DNA of 64,000 bases, from the NCBI GenBank assembly GCA_964035545.1, contig OZ037771.1, positions 9,865,408-9,929,407 of the forward strand. The letters run 5' to 3'. This DNA comes from Bugula neritina. Lineage: Eukaryota; Bryozoa; Gymnolaemata; Cheilostomatida; Bugulidae. Positions 42,516 to 57,400 of this stretch are shown here, one piece after another. The translations under genes and the position numbers were made by a program. Within the stretch, counting starts at the first letter, position 1. Every line of letters begins with the position of its first letter. The notes below the pieces were generated by a model. It made no database searches. It was not told the origin of the DNA and saw nothing but the letters and a program-made list of their open reading frames with translations.

Positions 42516-43161
42516 TGCACAGTATAACTAAACTTCAAAATTGAGTTTTATATTCATAAAAAAGGCATAGTATAATAAGAATGCATTGATGGTAGAACTA
42601 TTACTAAGACTGTAAGACTAGATCAAAATTGTCAGAGTTCATTTCATCATTATGTAAGAAAAATGGCCAAATTTATTATTGACTCACTTTTTTCTCCAAT
42701 TATTTAGAGTACTGTAGTTGAGTAGGCACATAGAAAATATAGTTTTGCACTAAAAATCTTCTGTTTAGTAACTTTCATTGTACTACTACTTGCATACCCA
42801 ACTACATTTACTGTGAGTGACCAACTTAAAATACATTATAAGCATATGTTTCAAAAGAATTGGAGTCATCACGGCAATCATATCTACTAAAAAATTATTT
42901 AAAAAATACAATTTCAAGGGAGCATCCAACCTAATAGTAATTGTAATTATGAGCTGTGTTTTTTAAAAAGTTATCAGCTGGCAGCTTTGATCTGATTACA
43001 GTATAGGTAGATTTTACAGTACTCTAGTACTAACTGTGGTGTATGAACAATTTAATTCAAATTCAAAAAGTTGCAAATTACTTTTCAATGTATTGAGAAA
43101 ACTGCTATTTATATTTTTAGATTGAGTTCCAAAAACAAGTGAGCTACTAGATGATTAGGTT
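42516..43161. other. transposon interior, nothing recognised
   Basis: AT-rich sequence without an open frame, repeat or RNA feature that I can support on either strand. Confidence 0.6.
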
Positions 43162-43182
43162 TTGTCAAAGAAATGCTATAGC

Positions 43183-43359
43183 ATGTGTGCTCAGGACATC
43201 CTTTCTATGTCAGCATCAGCTCATAGGATTTTTAGATTCTCTACTCTTGCAAGACGATATATTTTTATGTTTAAAAAACATAATACTCTACAACTGACAC
43301 CTATATATCAAGACTCTACCTGCAAAAATAGGACTTTTATCAACGGATATAAAAACTAA
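43183..43359 (+). pseudogene. unrecognised 58-codon open frame
   Basis: An ATG frame from 43183, open from a TTG at 43162, ending in TAA. The peptide is basic (HRIFRFSTLARRYIFMFKKH) with polar ends. No family or motif is recognised, and chance occurrence is quite possible in this AT-rich DNA. Confidence 0.15.
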
Positions 43360-44664
43360 AATTATTAATAATTGACAGGACTAATCACCCCAGCAATGTG
43401 CCTTTTAGTTAGGCTTTGCAGCTTGAATTTTTATAGATTCTACTTTTTTACAAAATCGGTTTTGACATTCAATATTGTAATGTATGTTTAAGAAAAGTAA
43501 TTAGAGAACTAACATATTATTTCCCGTGTTTGTAAGATACTTATAGGATGTATTGCTATAAAAAAGCCCTGACTTATTCCTTCACAAAAGTACACAGCTG
43601 TTACACCTTCTGCATGTTTGCATTATTTATTGAACTTGCTACTTCTATATATGCCTGATCATACGTATGTATATATATATATATTCTATTATGTTTGAAA
43701 ATCCACACTGATTTTCGTTTTGATCTTTAGCAATGGCTATCTGGTGTTAACTTGAATAAAACTGGTTGATTTGTTGCATATTCCTAAATTATTAAGTCAA
43801 TTCTTGTTATGGAATATTATAACTGCAGCATCAGAATAATGGAAAATGCATTGCTAGTTATATCTGAGCTGATTAATTGACACCTATCAGGCCGGAAACA
43901 AAACTGAATTCACTGGACATCTGTTTTTATCTTAAGGAGGTTTTCTCTTCAAATTCTCAATTCTTGCCTAGCTAAGATAAAAACTGTTCATCTTGGGTGT
44001 TTCACTCGAGCAAGCATAGCGTCAGTCTAACTAGACGCAGCTTTTTCTATTAAATGCTAAATTTAGAAACATAAAATAGTTGATAATCTTGGCTCTGAGT
44101 TGGTATATACAGCAAGCCGATGATATCATGCTTGAGTGAACACTGCGCAGCTATGATAACCAACTATTGATAGTAGCTGCCAGGAGTACAAAGGAGCCCA
44201 GTTGTTTGCTGGCCTCAAATTTATTTCTCAGTGCAAGGCAACAAGATACAGCTCATAGCCAATTTTTGGACATTTAGCTAGAAGCAATTTAAGGTTGATT
44301 GGGCCTTTTAAAGTTTAGACTGTATACAACAGAGAGCAAATAGAATATATTTAAAGCACAGGCTCACAGTCTAACCTTTTATATAGTTCCAAGTTCCAAC
44401 TCACTTCAATAAGTGTTGATTAATGCTTATAATTATGTACAATGGGACCACAAAAGTACCTACTAGCTATATTAGAAACTTGCAGCAATCAAATCCTTTA
44501 CCAAAACCATCTAAACTCAAAGTGGCCACACAAAATTCTGCACATCTGATCATTACAGCTACCAACAAAATCTCACACATGACTATCTGACCTATATGCA
44601 AGTCTCTTTACTATTCTAAGCTATTGTGCAGAGTCTGTAACTGATTGTAATAGTTTAGCAATGA
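43360..44664. other. transposon interior, nothing recognised apart from a TA tract
   Basis: About 1.3 kb of AT-rich sequence with no supportable gene. It contains a short TA microsatellite at about 43670-43684. No tRNA-like, SINE-like or further transposase-like signal was seen. Confidence 0.6.
43670..43684. repeat. TA dinucleotide microsatellite
   Basis: An alternating T-A run of about seven dinucleotides inside the transposon. Confidence 0.8.
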
Positions 44665-44926
44665 GAAGTGTTTTTGCAACTAGAAGAGGATTTTAATGAT
44701 GAAGGTAATTTTGACTTCAAGTTAGTCAATGGTAGTGAACAGATAGATTATTATTCTAGCGTAAAAACAGTATGCTTTGAGAGAAGAGCATCTCTAAACT
44801 ATTTGTTAAGTTGTAGTCAAGCCTGTAATTATTAACAACTTTATTAGACTAGGCAAATGGATAAATATTGAGTTAGCTTTAGCATTTAGCTTGCTTCCAG
44901 AATCTGAAAGAGTTTTACATGGTTAG
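44665..44926 (+). pseudogene. two overlapping protein-like frames, possibly one frameshifted coding remnant
   Basis: Frame 1 (44665-44835, 56 codons) reads EVFLQLEEDFNDEGNFDFKL and continues with an acidic to mixed composition. Frame 2 (44810-44926, 38 codons) overlaps it and includes NNFIRLGKWINIELALAF and SLLPESERVLHG. Both look more protein-like than their surroundings, and one is offset from the other by one base, as a frameshift in a decayed gene would produce. Neither has a good ATG start, so an exon origin or chance is also possible. I recognise no family. The location near the right end of the element would suit the 3' part of a plus-strand transposon gene. Confidence 0.22.
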
Positions 44927-45231
44927 TTGAAAAAGAAGTTACAAAAATTATCTTCCTTTGTACATCAAGTACATTGCACATGAAACAAACCACTGGTCTC
45001 TTGTAATAATAATAATGAGGTGATGCTGAGGCTTGCCATGACCACATACTTGCTCAATAGATTGTAGCGATGGTTGTAATGCAAACAGGTGCAGCCCTAG
45101 CTAATTTGATGGTCTGTTGGCAATTGTTATATCTCATGCTAAATTATGACAAGTAGGCAATACGCATGCCGCCCACAGAGCAATAGCAACTAGGAACTGA
45201 GACTAGATTATGAGATGATATTTTACTGGGA

Positions 45232-45251
45232 ATGACCTTAACTATGCTGTG
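45232..45251 (-). repeat. right terminal inverted repeat of the transposon
   Basis: Read on the minus strand this is CACAGCATAGTTAAGGTCAT, the partner of 39896-39915. Its outer base abuts AACATATTG, where the satellite resumes in register with the empty-site paralogue at 38116. Confidence 0.87.
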
Positions 45252-45253
45252 AA
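45252..45253. other. right copy of 2-bp AA target-site duplication
   Basis: AA follows the GCTGTG end and continues directly into CATATTGAAATAT, the expected satellite sequence. It pairs with 39894-39895. Confidence 0.7.
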
Positions 45254-47678
45254 CATATTGAAATATACTGCAACACACTGAAACATACTGAAACATACTG
45301 AGACATACTGAAATACACTGCAACATACTGCAACATACTGAAATATACTGAAATATACTGAAATACACTGTAACACATTGAAAAATACTGCAACATACTG
45401 AAGGACACTTCAACTCACTGAAGTATAGTGTAATATACAGAAATGTACTGTAACATACTGATATTTACTGTAACACACTGAAATATACTGCAACATACTG
45501 AAATACACTATAACATACCGAAATAAACTGCAACATAATGCAACATACTGAATTACACTGTAACATACTGAAATACACTGCAACATTCTGCAACATAATT
45601 CAACGTACTGAAAGACACTGTAACATAATGAAATACACTGCAACACATTGAAATATACCGCAACAGACTGGAATATACTGCAACACATCCAAGTACATCG
45701 TAATATACGGACATGTACTGTAACATACTGGAACATACTGAAACATACTGCAACATTCTGAAGTACACTGTAAAATATTGAAATACACTGCAACAAACTG
45801 CAACATACTGAAGTACGCTGTACATATTGAAAAACACTGCAACACACTGAAATATACTGCAACACACTGAAATATACTGCAAAATACCGAATTATACTTC
45901 AACATACTGCAACATACTGAAAGACACTACAACTCACTGAAGTATAGTGCAATATACAGAAATGTACTGTAACATACTGATATTTAATGTTACACACTGA
46001 AATATACTACAACATACTAAAATACACTGCAACATACCGAAATAAGCTGCAACATACTGCTACATACTGAAATACACGGTAACATGATGTAATACACTGC
46101 AACACATTGAAATATACCTCAACAAACTGAAATATACTGCAACATACTGAAATGTACTGCAACATACTGAAATACATGGCAACATATCGAAGTATATCGT
46201 AATAAACGGACATGTACTGTAACATACTGAAACACACTGAAACATACTGAAACATACTGAAACATACTGAAACATACTGAAATACAGTGCAACATACTGA
46301 AAATACTGTAACATTATGAAATGCGCTGCAACACATTGAAATATACTGCAACAAACTGAAATATACTGCAACATACTAAAACGTACTGCAACATACTGAA
46401 ATACATTGCAACATATCGAAGTATATCGTAATATACGGACATGTACTGAAACATACTGAAACATACTGAAACATACTGAGATACACTGGAACATACTGCA
46501 ACATACTGAAATACACTGTAACATGATGAAATACACTGCAACACTTTGAAATATACTACAACAAACTGAAATATACTGCAACATACTGAAACGTACTGCA
46601 ACATACTGAAATACATTGCAACATATCGAAGTATGTCGTAATATACGGACATGTACTGTAACATACTGAAACACACTGAAACATACTGAAACATACTGAA
46701 ATATACTGAAATATACTGAAATACACTGTAACACATTGAAAAATACTGCAACATACTGAAAGACACTTCAACTCACTGAAGTATAGTGTAATATACGGAA
46801 ATGAACTGTAACATACTGATAATTACTGCAACACACTGAAATATACTGCAACATACTGAAATACACTGTAACATAATGAAATACACTGCAACATACTGCA
46901 ACATACTGAAGTACACTGTAAAATATTAAAATACACTGCAACACATTCGAATATACTGCAACACATTGAAATATACTGTAACATACTGAAACATGAGCAA
47001 TATACTGAAAGATGCCTCAACATACTCAAATACACTGCAAGAAACTGCAACATACGTAAATACACTGTAACATACTGAAATACACTGAAACATACTGCAA
47101 CCTACAGAAGTACACTGTAAAATATTCAAATACACTGCAACACATTGAAATACACTGCAACACACTGAAATATACTGCAACATACTGAAATGTACTTCAA
47201 CATAATGAAAAACACTGCAACATATCAAAGTATATCGTAATATACAGACATGTACTGTAACATACTGTTACTTACTGAAATACACTGCAACAAACTGTAA
47301 CATACTGAAACACACTGAAACATACTGAAACATACTGAAACATACTGTAACATACTGAAACACACTGAAACATACTGAAACATACTGAGACATACTGAAA
47401 TACACTGCAACATACTGCAACATACTGAAATATACTGAAATATACTGAAATACACTGTAACACATTGAAAAATACCGCAACATACTGAAAGACACTTCAA
47501 CTCATTGAAGTATAGTGTAATATACGGAAATGTACTGTAACATACTGATATTTACTGTAACACACTGAAATATACTGCAACATACTGAAATACACTGTTA
47601 CATGCCAAATTAAACTGCAACATACTGCAACATACTGAAATACACTGTAACATACTCAAATACACTGCAACATTCTGC

Positions 47679-47680
47679 AA
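47679..47680. other. second empty paralogue of the insertion site
   Basis: The context CATTCTGCAA-CATATTGAAATAT is the same as at 38116 and lacks the insertion. The surrounding block (about 47225-47840) is the right-arm counterpart of 37662-38277. Confidence 0.82.
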
Positions 47681-50600
47681 CATATTGAAATATACTGCAA
47701 CACACTGAAACATACTGAAACATACTGAGACATACTGAAATACACTGCAACATACTGCAACATACTGATATATACTGAAATATACTGAAATACACTGTAA
47801 CACATTGAAAAATACTGCAACATACTGAAGGACACTTCAACTCACTGAAGTATAGTGTAATATACAGAAATGTACTGTAACATACTGATATTTACTGTAA
47901 CACACTGAAATATACTGCAACATACTGAAATACACTATAACATACCGAAATAAACTGAAACATAATGCAACATACTGAATTACACTGTAACATACTGAAA
48001 TACACTGCAACATTCTGCAACTCACTTCAACGTACTGAAAGACACTGTAACAAACTGAAATACGGTGCAACACATTGGAATATACTGCAACATACGCAAA
48101 TAAATGGTAACATACTGAAATATACTGAAATACAATGTAACACATTGAAAAATACTGCAACACACTGAAAGACACTACAACTCACTGAAGTATAGTGTAA
48201 TATACGAAAACGTACTGTAACATACTGATATTTACTGCAACACACTGAAATGTACTGCAACATACTGAAATACACTGTTACATGCCAAAATAAACTGCAA
48301 CATACTGCAACATACTGAAATATACTGTAACATACTCAAATACACTGCAACATTCTGCAACATATTGAAATATACTGCAACACACTGAAATATACTGCAA
48401 CACATCCAAGTAGACTGTAATATACGGACATGTACTGTAACATACTGAAACAAAATGAAATATACTGTAACACTCTGAGTAATACTGCAAAATGCTGAAA
48501 TATACGGTAACACAGTGAAGTATACCGCAAAATTCTGAAACATACTGCAACATACTAAAACATGAGCAATATACTGAAAAATGCCTCAGCATACTCAAAT
48601 ATACTGCAAGATGCTGCAACATACGTAAATACACTGTAACATACTGAAATACACTGCAACATACTGCAGCATACTGAAGTACACTGTAAAATATTGAAAT
48701 ACACTGCAACACATTGGAATATACTGCAACACACTGAAATATACTGCAACATACTGAAATATACTGCAACATACTGCAACATACTGAAGTGCACTGTAAC
48801 ATACTGTAACTCACTGAAATACACTGCAACAAACTGTAACATACTGAAACACACTGAAACATACTGAAACATACTGAAACATACTGTAACATACTGAAAG
48901 ACACTGAAACACACTGAAACATACTGAGACATACTGAAATACACTGCAACATACTGAAACATACTGAAATATACTGAAATATACTGAAATACACTGTAAC
49001 ACATTGAAAAATACTGCAACATACTGAAAGAAACTTCAACTCACTTAAGTATAGTGTAATATACGGAAATGTACTGTAACATACTGATATTTACTGTAAC
49101 ACACTGAAATATACTGCAACATACTGAAATACACTGTAACATACCGAAATAAACTGCAACATAATGCAACATACTGAATTACACTGTAACATACTAAAAT
49201 ACACTGCAACATTCTGCAACATACTTCAACGTACTGAAAGACACTGTAACATAATGATATACACTGCAACACATTGAAATATACCGCAACAGACTGGAAT
49301 ATACTGCAACACATCCAAGTACATCGTAATATACGGACATGTACTGTAACATACTGGAACATACTGAAACATACTGCAACATTCTGAAGTACACTGTAAA
49401 ATATTGAAATACACTGCAACGAACTGCAACATACTGAAGTACACTGTACATATTGAAAAACACTGCAACACACTGAAATATACTGCAACACACTGAAATA
49501 TACAGCAAAATACTGAATTATACTTCAACATACTGCAACATACTGAAAGACACTACAACTCACTGAAGTATAGTGCAATATACAGAAATGTACTCTAACA
49601 TACTGATATTTAATGTTACACACTGAAATATACTACAACATACTGAAATACACCGCAACATACCGAAATAAGCTGCAACATACTGCAACATACTGAAATA
49701 CACTGTAACCTGATGTAGTACACTGCAACACATTGAAATATACTGCAACAAACTGAAATATACTGCAACATACTGAAATGTACTGCAACATACTGAAATA
49801 CATTACAACATATCGAAGTATATTGTAATAAACGGACATGTACTGTAACATACTGAAACACACTGAAACATACTGAAACACACTGAAACATACTGAAACA
49901 TACTGAAATACACTGCAACATACTGAAACATACTGTAACATTATGAAATACACTGCAACACATTGAAATATACTGCAACAAACTGAAATGTACTGCAACA
50001 TACTGAAATACATTGCAACATATCGAAGTATATCGTAATAAAAGGACATGTACTGTAACATACTGAAACACACTGAAACATACTGAAACATACTGAAACA
50101 TACTGAAACATACTGAGATACACTGCAACATACTGCAACATACTGAAATACACTGTAACATGGTGAAATACACTGCAACACATTGAAATATACTGCAACA
50201 AACTGAAATATACTGCAACATACTGAAACGTACTGCAACATACTGAAACTAATTGCAACATATCGAAGTATATCGTAAAATACGGACATGTACTGTAACA
50301 TACTGAAACACACTGAAACATACTGGAACATACTGAAATATACTGAAATATATAGAAATACACTGTAACACATTGAAAAATACTGCAACATACTGAAGGA
50401 CACTTCAACTCACTGAAGTATAGTGTAATATACAGAAATGTACTGTAACATACTGATATTTACTGTAACACACTGAAATATACTGCAACATACTGAAATA
50501 CACTGTAACATACCGAAATAAACTGCAACATAATGCAACATACTGAATTACACTGTAACATACTAAAATACACTGCAACATTCTGCAACATACTTCAACG

Positions 50601-53600
50601 TACTGAAAGACACTGTGACATAATGAAATACACTGCAACACATTGAAATATACCGCAACAGACTGGAATATACTGCAACACATCCAAGTACATCGTAATA
50701 TACGGACATGTACTGTAACATACTGGAACATACTGAAAAATACTGCAACATTCTGAAGTACACTGTAAAATATTGAAATACACCGCAACAAACTGCAACA
50801 TACTGAAGTACACTGTACATATTGAAAAACACTGCAACACACTGAAACACACTGCAACACACTGATATATACTGCAAAATACTGAATTATACTTCAACAT
50901 ACTGCAACATACTGAAAGACACTACAACTCACTGAAGTATAGTGCAACATACAGAAATGTATTCTAACATACTGATTTTTAATGTTACACACTGAAATAT
51001 GCTACAACATACTGAAATACACTGCAACATACCGAAATAAGCTGCAACATACTGCAACATACTGAAATACACTGTAACATGATGTAGTACACTGCAACAC
51101 ATTGAAATATACTGTAACAAACTGAAATATACTGCAACATACTGAAATGTACTGCAACATACTGAAATACATGGCAACATATCGAAGTATATCGTAATAA
51201 ACGGACATGTACTGTAACATACTGAAACACACTGAAACATACTGAAACATACTGAAACATACTGAAACATACTGAAATACACTGCAACAAACTGCAACAT
51301 ACTGAAACATACTGTAACATGATGAAATAACCTGAAACACAATGAAATATACAGCAACAAACTGAAATATACTGCAACATACTGAAACGTACTGCAACAT
51401 ACTGAAATTAATTGCAACATATCGAAGTATATCGTAATATACAGACATGTACTGTAATATACTGAAACACACTGAAACATACTGAAACATACTGAAACAT
51501 ACTGAAACATACTGAGATACACTGCAACATGCTGCAACATACTGAAATACACTGTAACATGATGAAATACACTGCAACACATTGAAATATACTGCAACAA
51601 ACTGAAATATACTGCAACATACTGAAACGTGCTGCAACATACTGAAATACATTGCAATATATCGAAGTATATCGTAATATACGGACATGTACTGTAACAT
51701 ACTGAAACACACTGAAACATACTGAAACGTACTGAAATATACTGAAATACACTGTAACACATTGAAAAACACTGCAACATACTGAAAGACACTTCAACTC
51801 ACTGAAGTATAGTGTAATATACAGAAATGTACTGTAACATACTGATAATTACTGCAACACACTGAAAAATACTGCAACATACTGAAATACACTGTAACAT
51901 ACCGAAATAAACTGCAACATAATGCAACATACTGAATTACACTGTAACATACTAAATTACACTGCAACATTCTGCAACATAGTTCAACGTACTGAATATA
52001 CTGTAACATAATGAAATACACTGCAACATACTGCAGCATACTGAAGTACACTGTAAAATATTGAAATACACCGCAACAAACTGCAACATTCTGCAACATA
52101 CTTCAACATACTGAAATACACTGTAACAAACTGAAATACACTGCAAAAAATTGGAATATACTGCAACACACTGAAATATACTGCAACATACTGAAATATA
52201 CTGCAACATACTGCAACATACTGAAGTGCACTGTAACATACTGTAACTTACTGAAATACACTGCAACAAACTGTAACATACTGAAACACACTGAAACATA
52301 CTGAAACACACTGAAACATACTGAAACATACTGAGACATACTGAAATACACTGCAACATACTGAAACATACTGAAATATACTGAAATATACTGAAATACA
52401 CTGTAACACATTGAAAAATACTGCAACATACTGAAGGACACTTCAACTCACTGAAGTATAGTGTAATATACGGAAATGTACTGTAACATACTGATATTTA
52501 CTGTAACACACTAAAATATACTGCAACATACTGAAATACACTGTAACATACCGAAATAAACTGCAACATAATGCAACATACTGAATTACACTGTAACATA
52601 CTAAAATACACTGCAACATTCTGCAACATACTTCAACGTACTGAAAAACACTGTAACATAATGAAATACACTGCAACACATTAAAATATACCGCAACAGA
52701 CTGGAATATACTGCAACACATCCAAGTACATCGTAATATATGGACATGTACTGTAACATACTGGAACATACTAAAACATACTGCAACATTTTGAAGTACA
52801 CTGTAAAATATTGAAATACACTGCAACAAACTGCAACATACTGAAGTACACTGTACATATTGAAAAACACTGCAACACACTGAAATATACTGCAACACAT
52901 TGAATTATACTGCAAAATACTGAATTATACTTCAACATACTGCAACATACTGAAAGACACTACAACTCACTGAAGTATAGTGCAATATACAGAAATGTAC
53001 TCTAACATACTGATATTTAATGTTACACACTGAAATATGCTACAACATACTGAAATACACTGCAACATACCGAAATAAGCTGCAACATACTGCAACATAC
53101 TGAAATACACTGTAACATGATGTAGTACACTGCAACACATTGAAATATACTGCAACAAACTGAAATATACTGCAACATACTGAAATGTACTGCAACATAC
53201 TGAAATACATTGCAACATATCGAAGTATATCGTAATAAACGGACATGTACTGTAACATACTGAAACACAGTGAAACATACTGAAACATACTGAAACATAC
53301 TGAAATACACTGCAACATACTGCAACATACTGCAACATACTGAAGTACACAGTAAAATATTAAAACACACTGCAACACATTGGGATATACTGCAACACAC
53401 TGAAATATACTGTAACATACTGAAACATGCGCAATATACTGAAAGATGCCTCAACATACTCAAATACACTGCAAGAAACTGCAACATACTTAAATACACT
53501 GTAACATACTGAAATACACTGAAACATACTGCAACATACTGAAGTGCACTGTAAAATATTCAAATACGCTGCAACACATTGAAATACACTGCAACACACT

Positions 53601-54417
53601 GAAACATACTGCAACATACCGAAATGTACTTCAACATAATGAAAAACACTGCAACATATCAAAGTATATCGTAATATACAGACATGTACTGTAACATACT
53701 GAAACATACTGAAACATACTGAGATACACTGCAACATACTGCAACATACTGAAAGGCACTACAACTCACTGAAGTATAGTGCAATATACAGAAATGTACT
53801 CTAACATACTGATATTTAATGTTATACACTGAAATATACTACAACATACTGAAATACACTGTAACATACCAAAATGAGCTGCAACATACTGCAACATACC
53901 GAAATACACTGTAACATGATGAAGTACACTGCAACACATTGAAATACACTGCAACAAACTGAAATATACTGCAACATACTGAAATGTACTGCAACATACT
54001 GAAATACATTGCAACATATCGAAGTATATCGTAATAAACGGACATGTACTGTAACATACTGATAATTACTGCAACACACTGAAATATACTGCAACATACT
54101 GAAATACACTGTAACATACCAAAATAAACTGCAACATAATGCAACATACTGAATTACATTGTAACATACTAAATTACACTGCAACATTCTGCAACATACT
54201 TCAACGTACTGAAATACACTGTAACATAATGAAATACACTGCAACATACTGCGACATACTGAAGTACACTGTAAAATATTAAAATAAACTGCAACACATT
54301 GGAATATACTGCAACAAACTGAAATAGGCTGTAACATACTGAAATGTACTTCAACATAATGAAAAACACTGCAACATATCAAAGTATATCGTAGTATACA
54401 GACATGTACTGTAACAT

Positions 54418-54467
54418 ACTGAAACATACTGAAACATACTGAAACATACTGAAACATACTGAAACAT
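54418..54467 (+). repeat. homogenised run of five identical ACTGAAACAT monomers
   Basis: Five perfect consecutive copies of ACTGAAACAT. Shorter runs (four copies, 361-400) occur in many blocks. It is the purest local expression of the 10-bp period and places a GAAA step on the same helical face each turn. Confidence 0.9.
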
Positions 54468-57400
54468 ACTGAAATACACTGTAACAAACTGAAATACACT
54501 GCAACAAGTTGGAATATACTGCAACATACCCAAGTATATGGTAATATAATGAAATATACTGCAACATACCTCAACATACTGAAAAACACTGTAACAAACT
54601 GAAATACGCTGCAACACATTGGAATATACTGCAACAAACTGAAATATACTGCAACATACTGAAACGTACTGCAACATACTGAAATACATTGCAACATATC
54701 GAAGTATGTCGTATCATACGGACATGTACTGTAACATACTGAAACACACGGAAACATACTGAAACATACTGAAATATACCGAAATATACTGAAATACACT
54801 GTAACACATTGCAAAATACTGCAACATGCTGAAAGACACTTCAACTCACTGAAGTATAGTGTAATATATGGAAATGTACTGTAACATACTGATAATTACT
54901 GCAACACATTGAAATATACTGCAACAAACTGAAATATACTGCAACATACTGAAATGTACTGCAACATACTGAAATACATTGCAACATATCGAAGTATATC
55001 GTAATAAACGGACATGTACTGTAACATACTGAAACACTCTGAAACATACTGAAACATACTGAAACATACTGAAACATACTGAAATACACTGCAACATACT
55101 GAAACATACTGTAACATTATGAAATACACTGCAACACCTTGAAATATACTGCAACAAACTGAAATGTACTGTAACATACTGAAACACACTGAAACATACT
55201 GAAACATACTGAAACATACTGAAACATACTGAGATACACTGCAACATACTGCAACATACTGAAATACACTGTAACATGATGAAATACACTGCAACACATT
55301 GAAATACACTGCAACAAACTGAAATATACTGCAACATACTGAAACGTACTGCAACATACTGAAACTAATTGCAACATATCGAAATATATCGTAAAATACG
55401 GACATGTACTGTAACATACTGAAACACACTGAAACATACTGAAACATACTGAAACATACTGAAACATACTGAGATACGCTGCAACATACTGCAACATACT
55501 GAAATACACTGTAACATGATGAAATACACTGCAACACATTGAAATATACTGCAACAAAGTGAAATATACTGCAACATACTGAAACGTGCCGCAACATACT
55601 GAAATACATTGCAATATATCGAAGTATATCGTAATATACGGACATGTACTGTAACATACTGAAACACACTGAAACATACTGGAACATACTGAAATATACT
55701 GAAATATATAGAAATACACTGTAACACACTGAAAAATACTGCAACATACTGAAAGACACTTCAACTCACTGAAGTATAGTGTAATATACGGAAATGTACT
55801 GTAACATACTGATAATTACTGCAACACACTGAAATATACTGCAACATACTGAAATACACTGTAACATAATGAAATACACTGCAACATACTGCAACATACT
55901 GAAGTACGCTGTAAAATAATAAAATACACTGCAACACATTCGAATATACTGCAACACACTGAAATATACTGTACCATACTGAAACATGAGCAATATACTG
56001 AAAGATGCCTCAACATACTCAAATACACTGCAAGAAACCGCAACATACGTAAATACACTGTAACATACTGCAATACACTGAAACATACTGCAACATACAG
56101 AAGTACACTGTAAAATATTCAAATACACTGCAACACATTGAAATACACTGCAACACACTGAAATATACTGCAACATACTGAAATGTACTTCAACATAATG
56201 AAAAACACTGCAACATATCAAAGTATATGGTAATATACAGACATGTACTGTAACATACTGTTACTTACTGAAATACACTGCAACAAACTGTAACATACTG
56301 AAACACACTGAAACATACTGAAACATACTGAAACATACTGTAACATACTGAAACACACTGAAACATACTGAAACATACTGAAATATACTGAAATACACTG
56401 TAACACATTGAAAAATACCGCAACATACTGAAAGACACTTCAACTCACTGAAGTATAGTGTAATATACGGAAATGTACTGTAACATACTGATATTTACTG
56501 TAACACACTGAAATATACTGCAACATACTGAAATACACTGTTACATGCCAAAATAAACTGCAACATACTGCAACATACTGAAATACACTGTAACATACTC
56601 AAATACACTGCAACATTCGGCAACATATTGAAATATACTGCAACACACTGAAATATACTGCAACACACTGAAATATACTGCAAAATACTGAAATATACTT
56701 CAACATACTGCAACATACTGAAAAACACTACAACTCACTGAAGTATAGTGCAATATACAGAAATGTACTCTAACATACTGATATTTAATGTTACACACTG
56801 AAATATACTACAACATACTGAAATACAATGTAACATACCGAAGTAAGCTGCAACATACTGCAACATACTGAAATACACTGTAACATGATGAAGTACACTG
56901 CAACACCTTGAAATACACTGCAACAAACTGAAATATACTGCAACATACTGAAATGTACTGCAACATAGTGAAATACATTGCAACATATCGAAGTATATCG
57001 TAATAAACGGACATGTACTGTAACATACTGAAACACACTGAAACATACTGAAACATACTGAAACATACTGAAACATACTGAAATACACTGCAGCAAACTG
57101 CAACATACTGAAACATACTGTAACATGATGAAAAACACTGCAACACATTGAAATATACTGCAACAAACTGAAATATACTGCAACATACTGAAACGTACTG
57201 CAACATACTGAAACTAATTGCAACATATCGAAGTATATCGTAAAATACGGACATGTACTGTAACATACTCAAACACACTGAAACATACTGAAACATACTG
57301 AAACATACTGAAACATACTGAGATACACTGCAACATACTGCAACATACTGAAATACACTGTAACATGATGAAATACACTGCAACACATTGAAATATACTG

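Larger units (their letters stand above)
39896..45251. mobile_element. 5356-bp DNA transposon with terminal inverted repeats inserted in the satellite
   Basis: This is the only non-satellite DNA in the window. Its edges are set by imperfect inverted repeats, CACAGCTTGATTAAGGTCAT on the left and the complement of CACAGCATAGTTAAGGTCAT on the right (17 of 20 identical). It is flanked on both sides by AA, which occurs once in the undisrupted paralogues at 38116-38117 and 47679-47680. Inside it is AT-rich, with a C12 tract, a TA microsatellite, a subterminal direct repeat and only short open stretches, most of them on the plus strand. No intact transposase is visible, so movement in trans or decay after insertion is inferred. 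A hAT-like motif occurs at 40825-40941, but hAT elements normally make 8-bp target duplications and begin CAG, so the superfamily is unresolved. CACTA/Mirage/Chapaev-type elements, which often begin CAC, are another possibility. Confidence 0.85.

Noticed and set aside
39896-45251. LINE, SINE or LTR retroelement
   Set aside because: There is no poly-A tail, long target duplication, terminal direct repeats, primer-binding site or reverse transcriptase motif that I can see; the ends are inverted.
39894-45259. 8-bp hAT-type target duplication around the insert
   Set aside because: The 8 bases before CAGC (CTGCAACA) and those after GCTG (TGAACATA) do not match without assuming extra deletions; AA with CACAGC ends is simpler.
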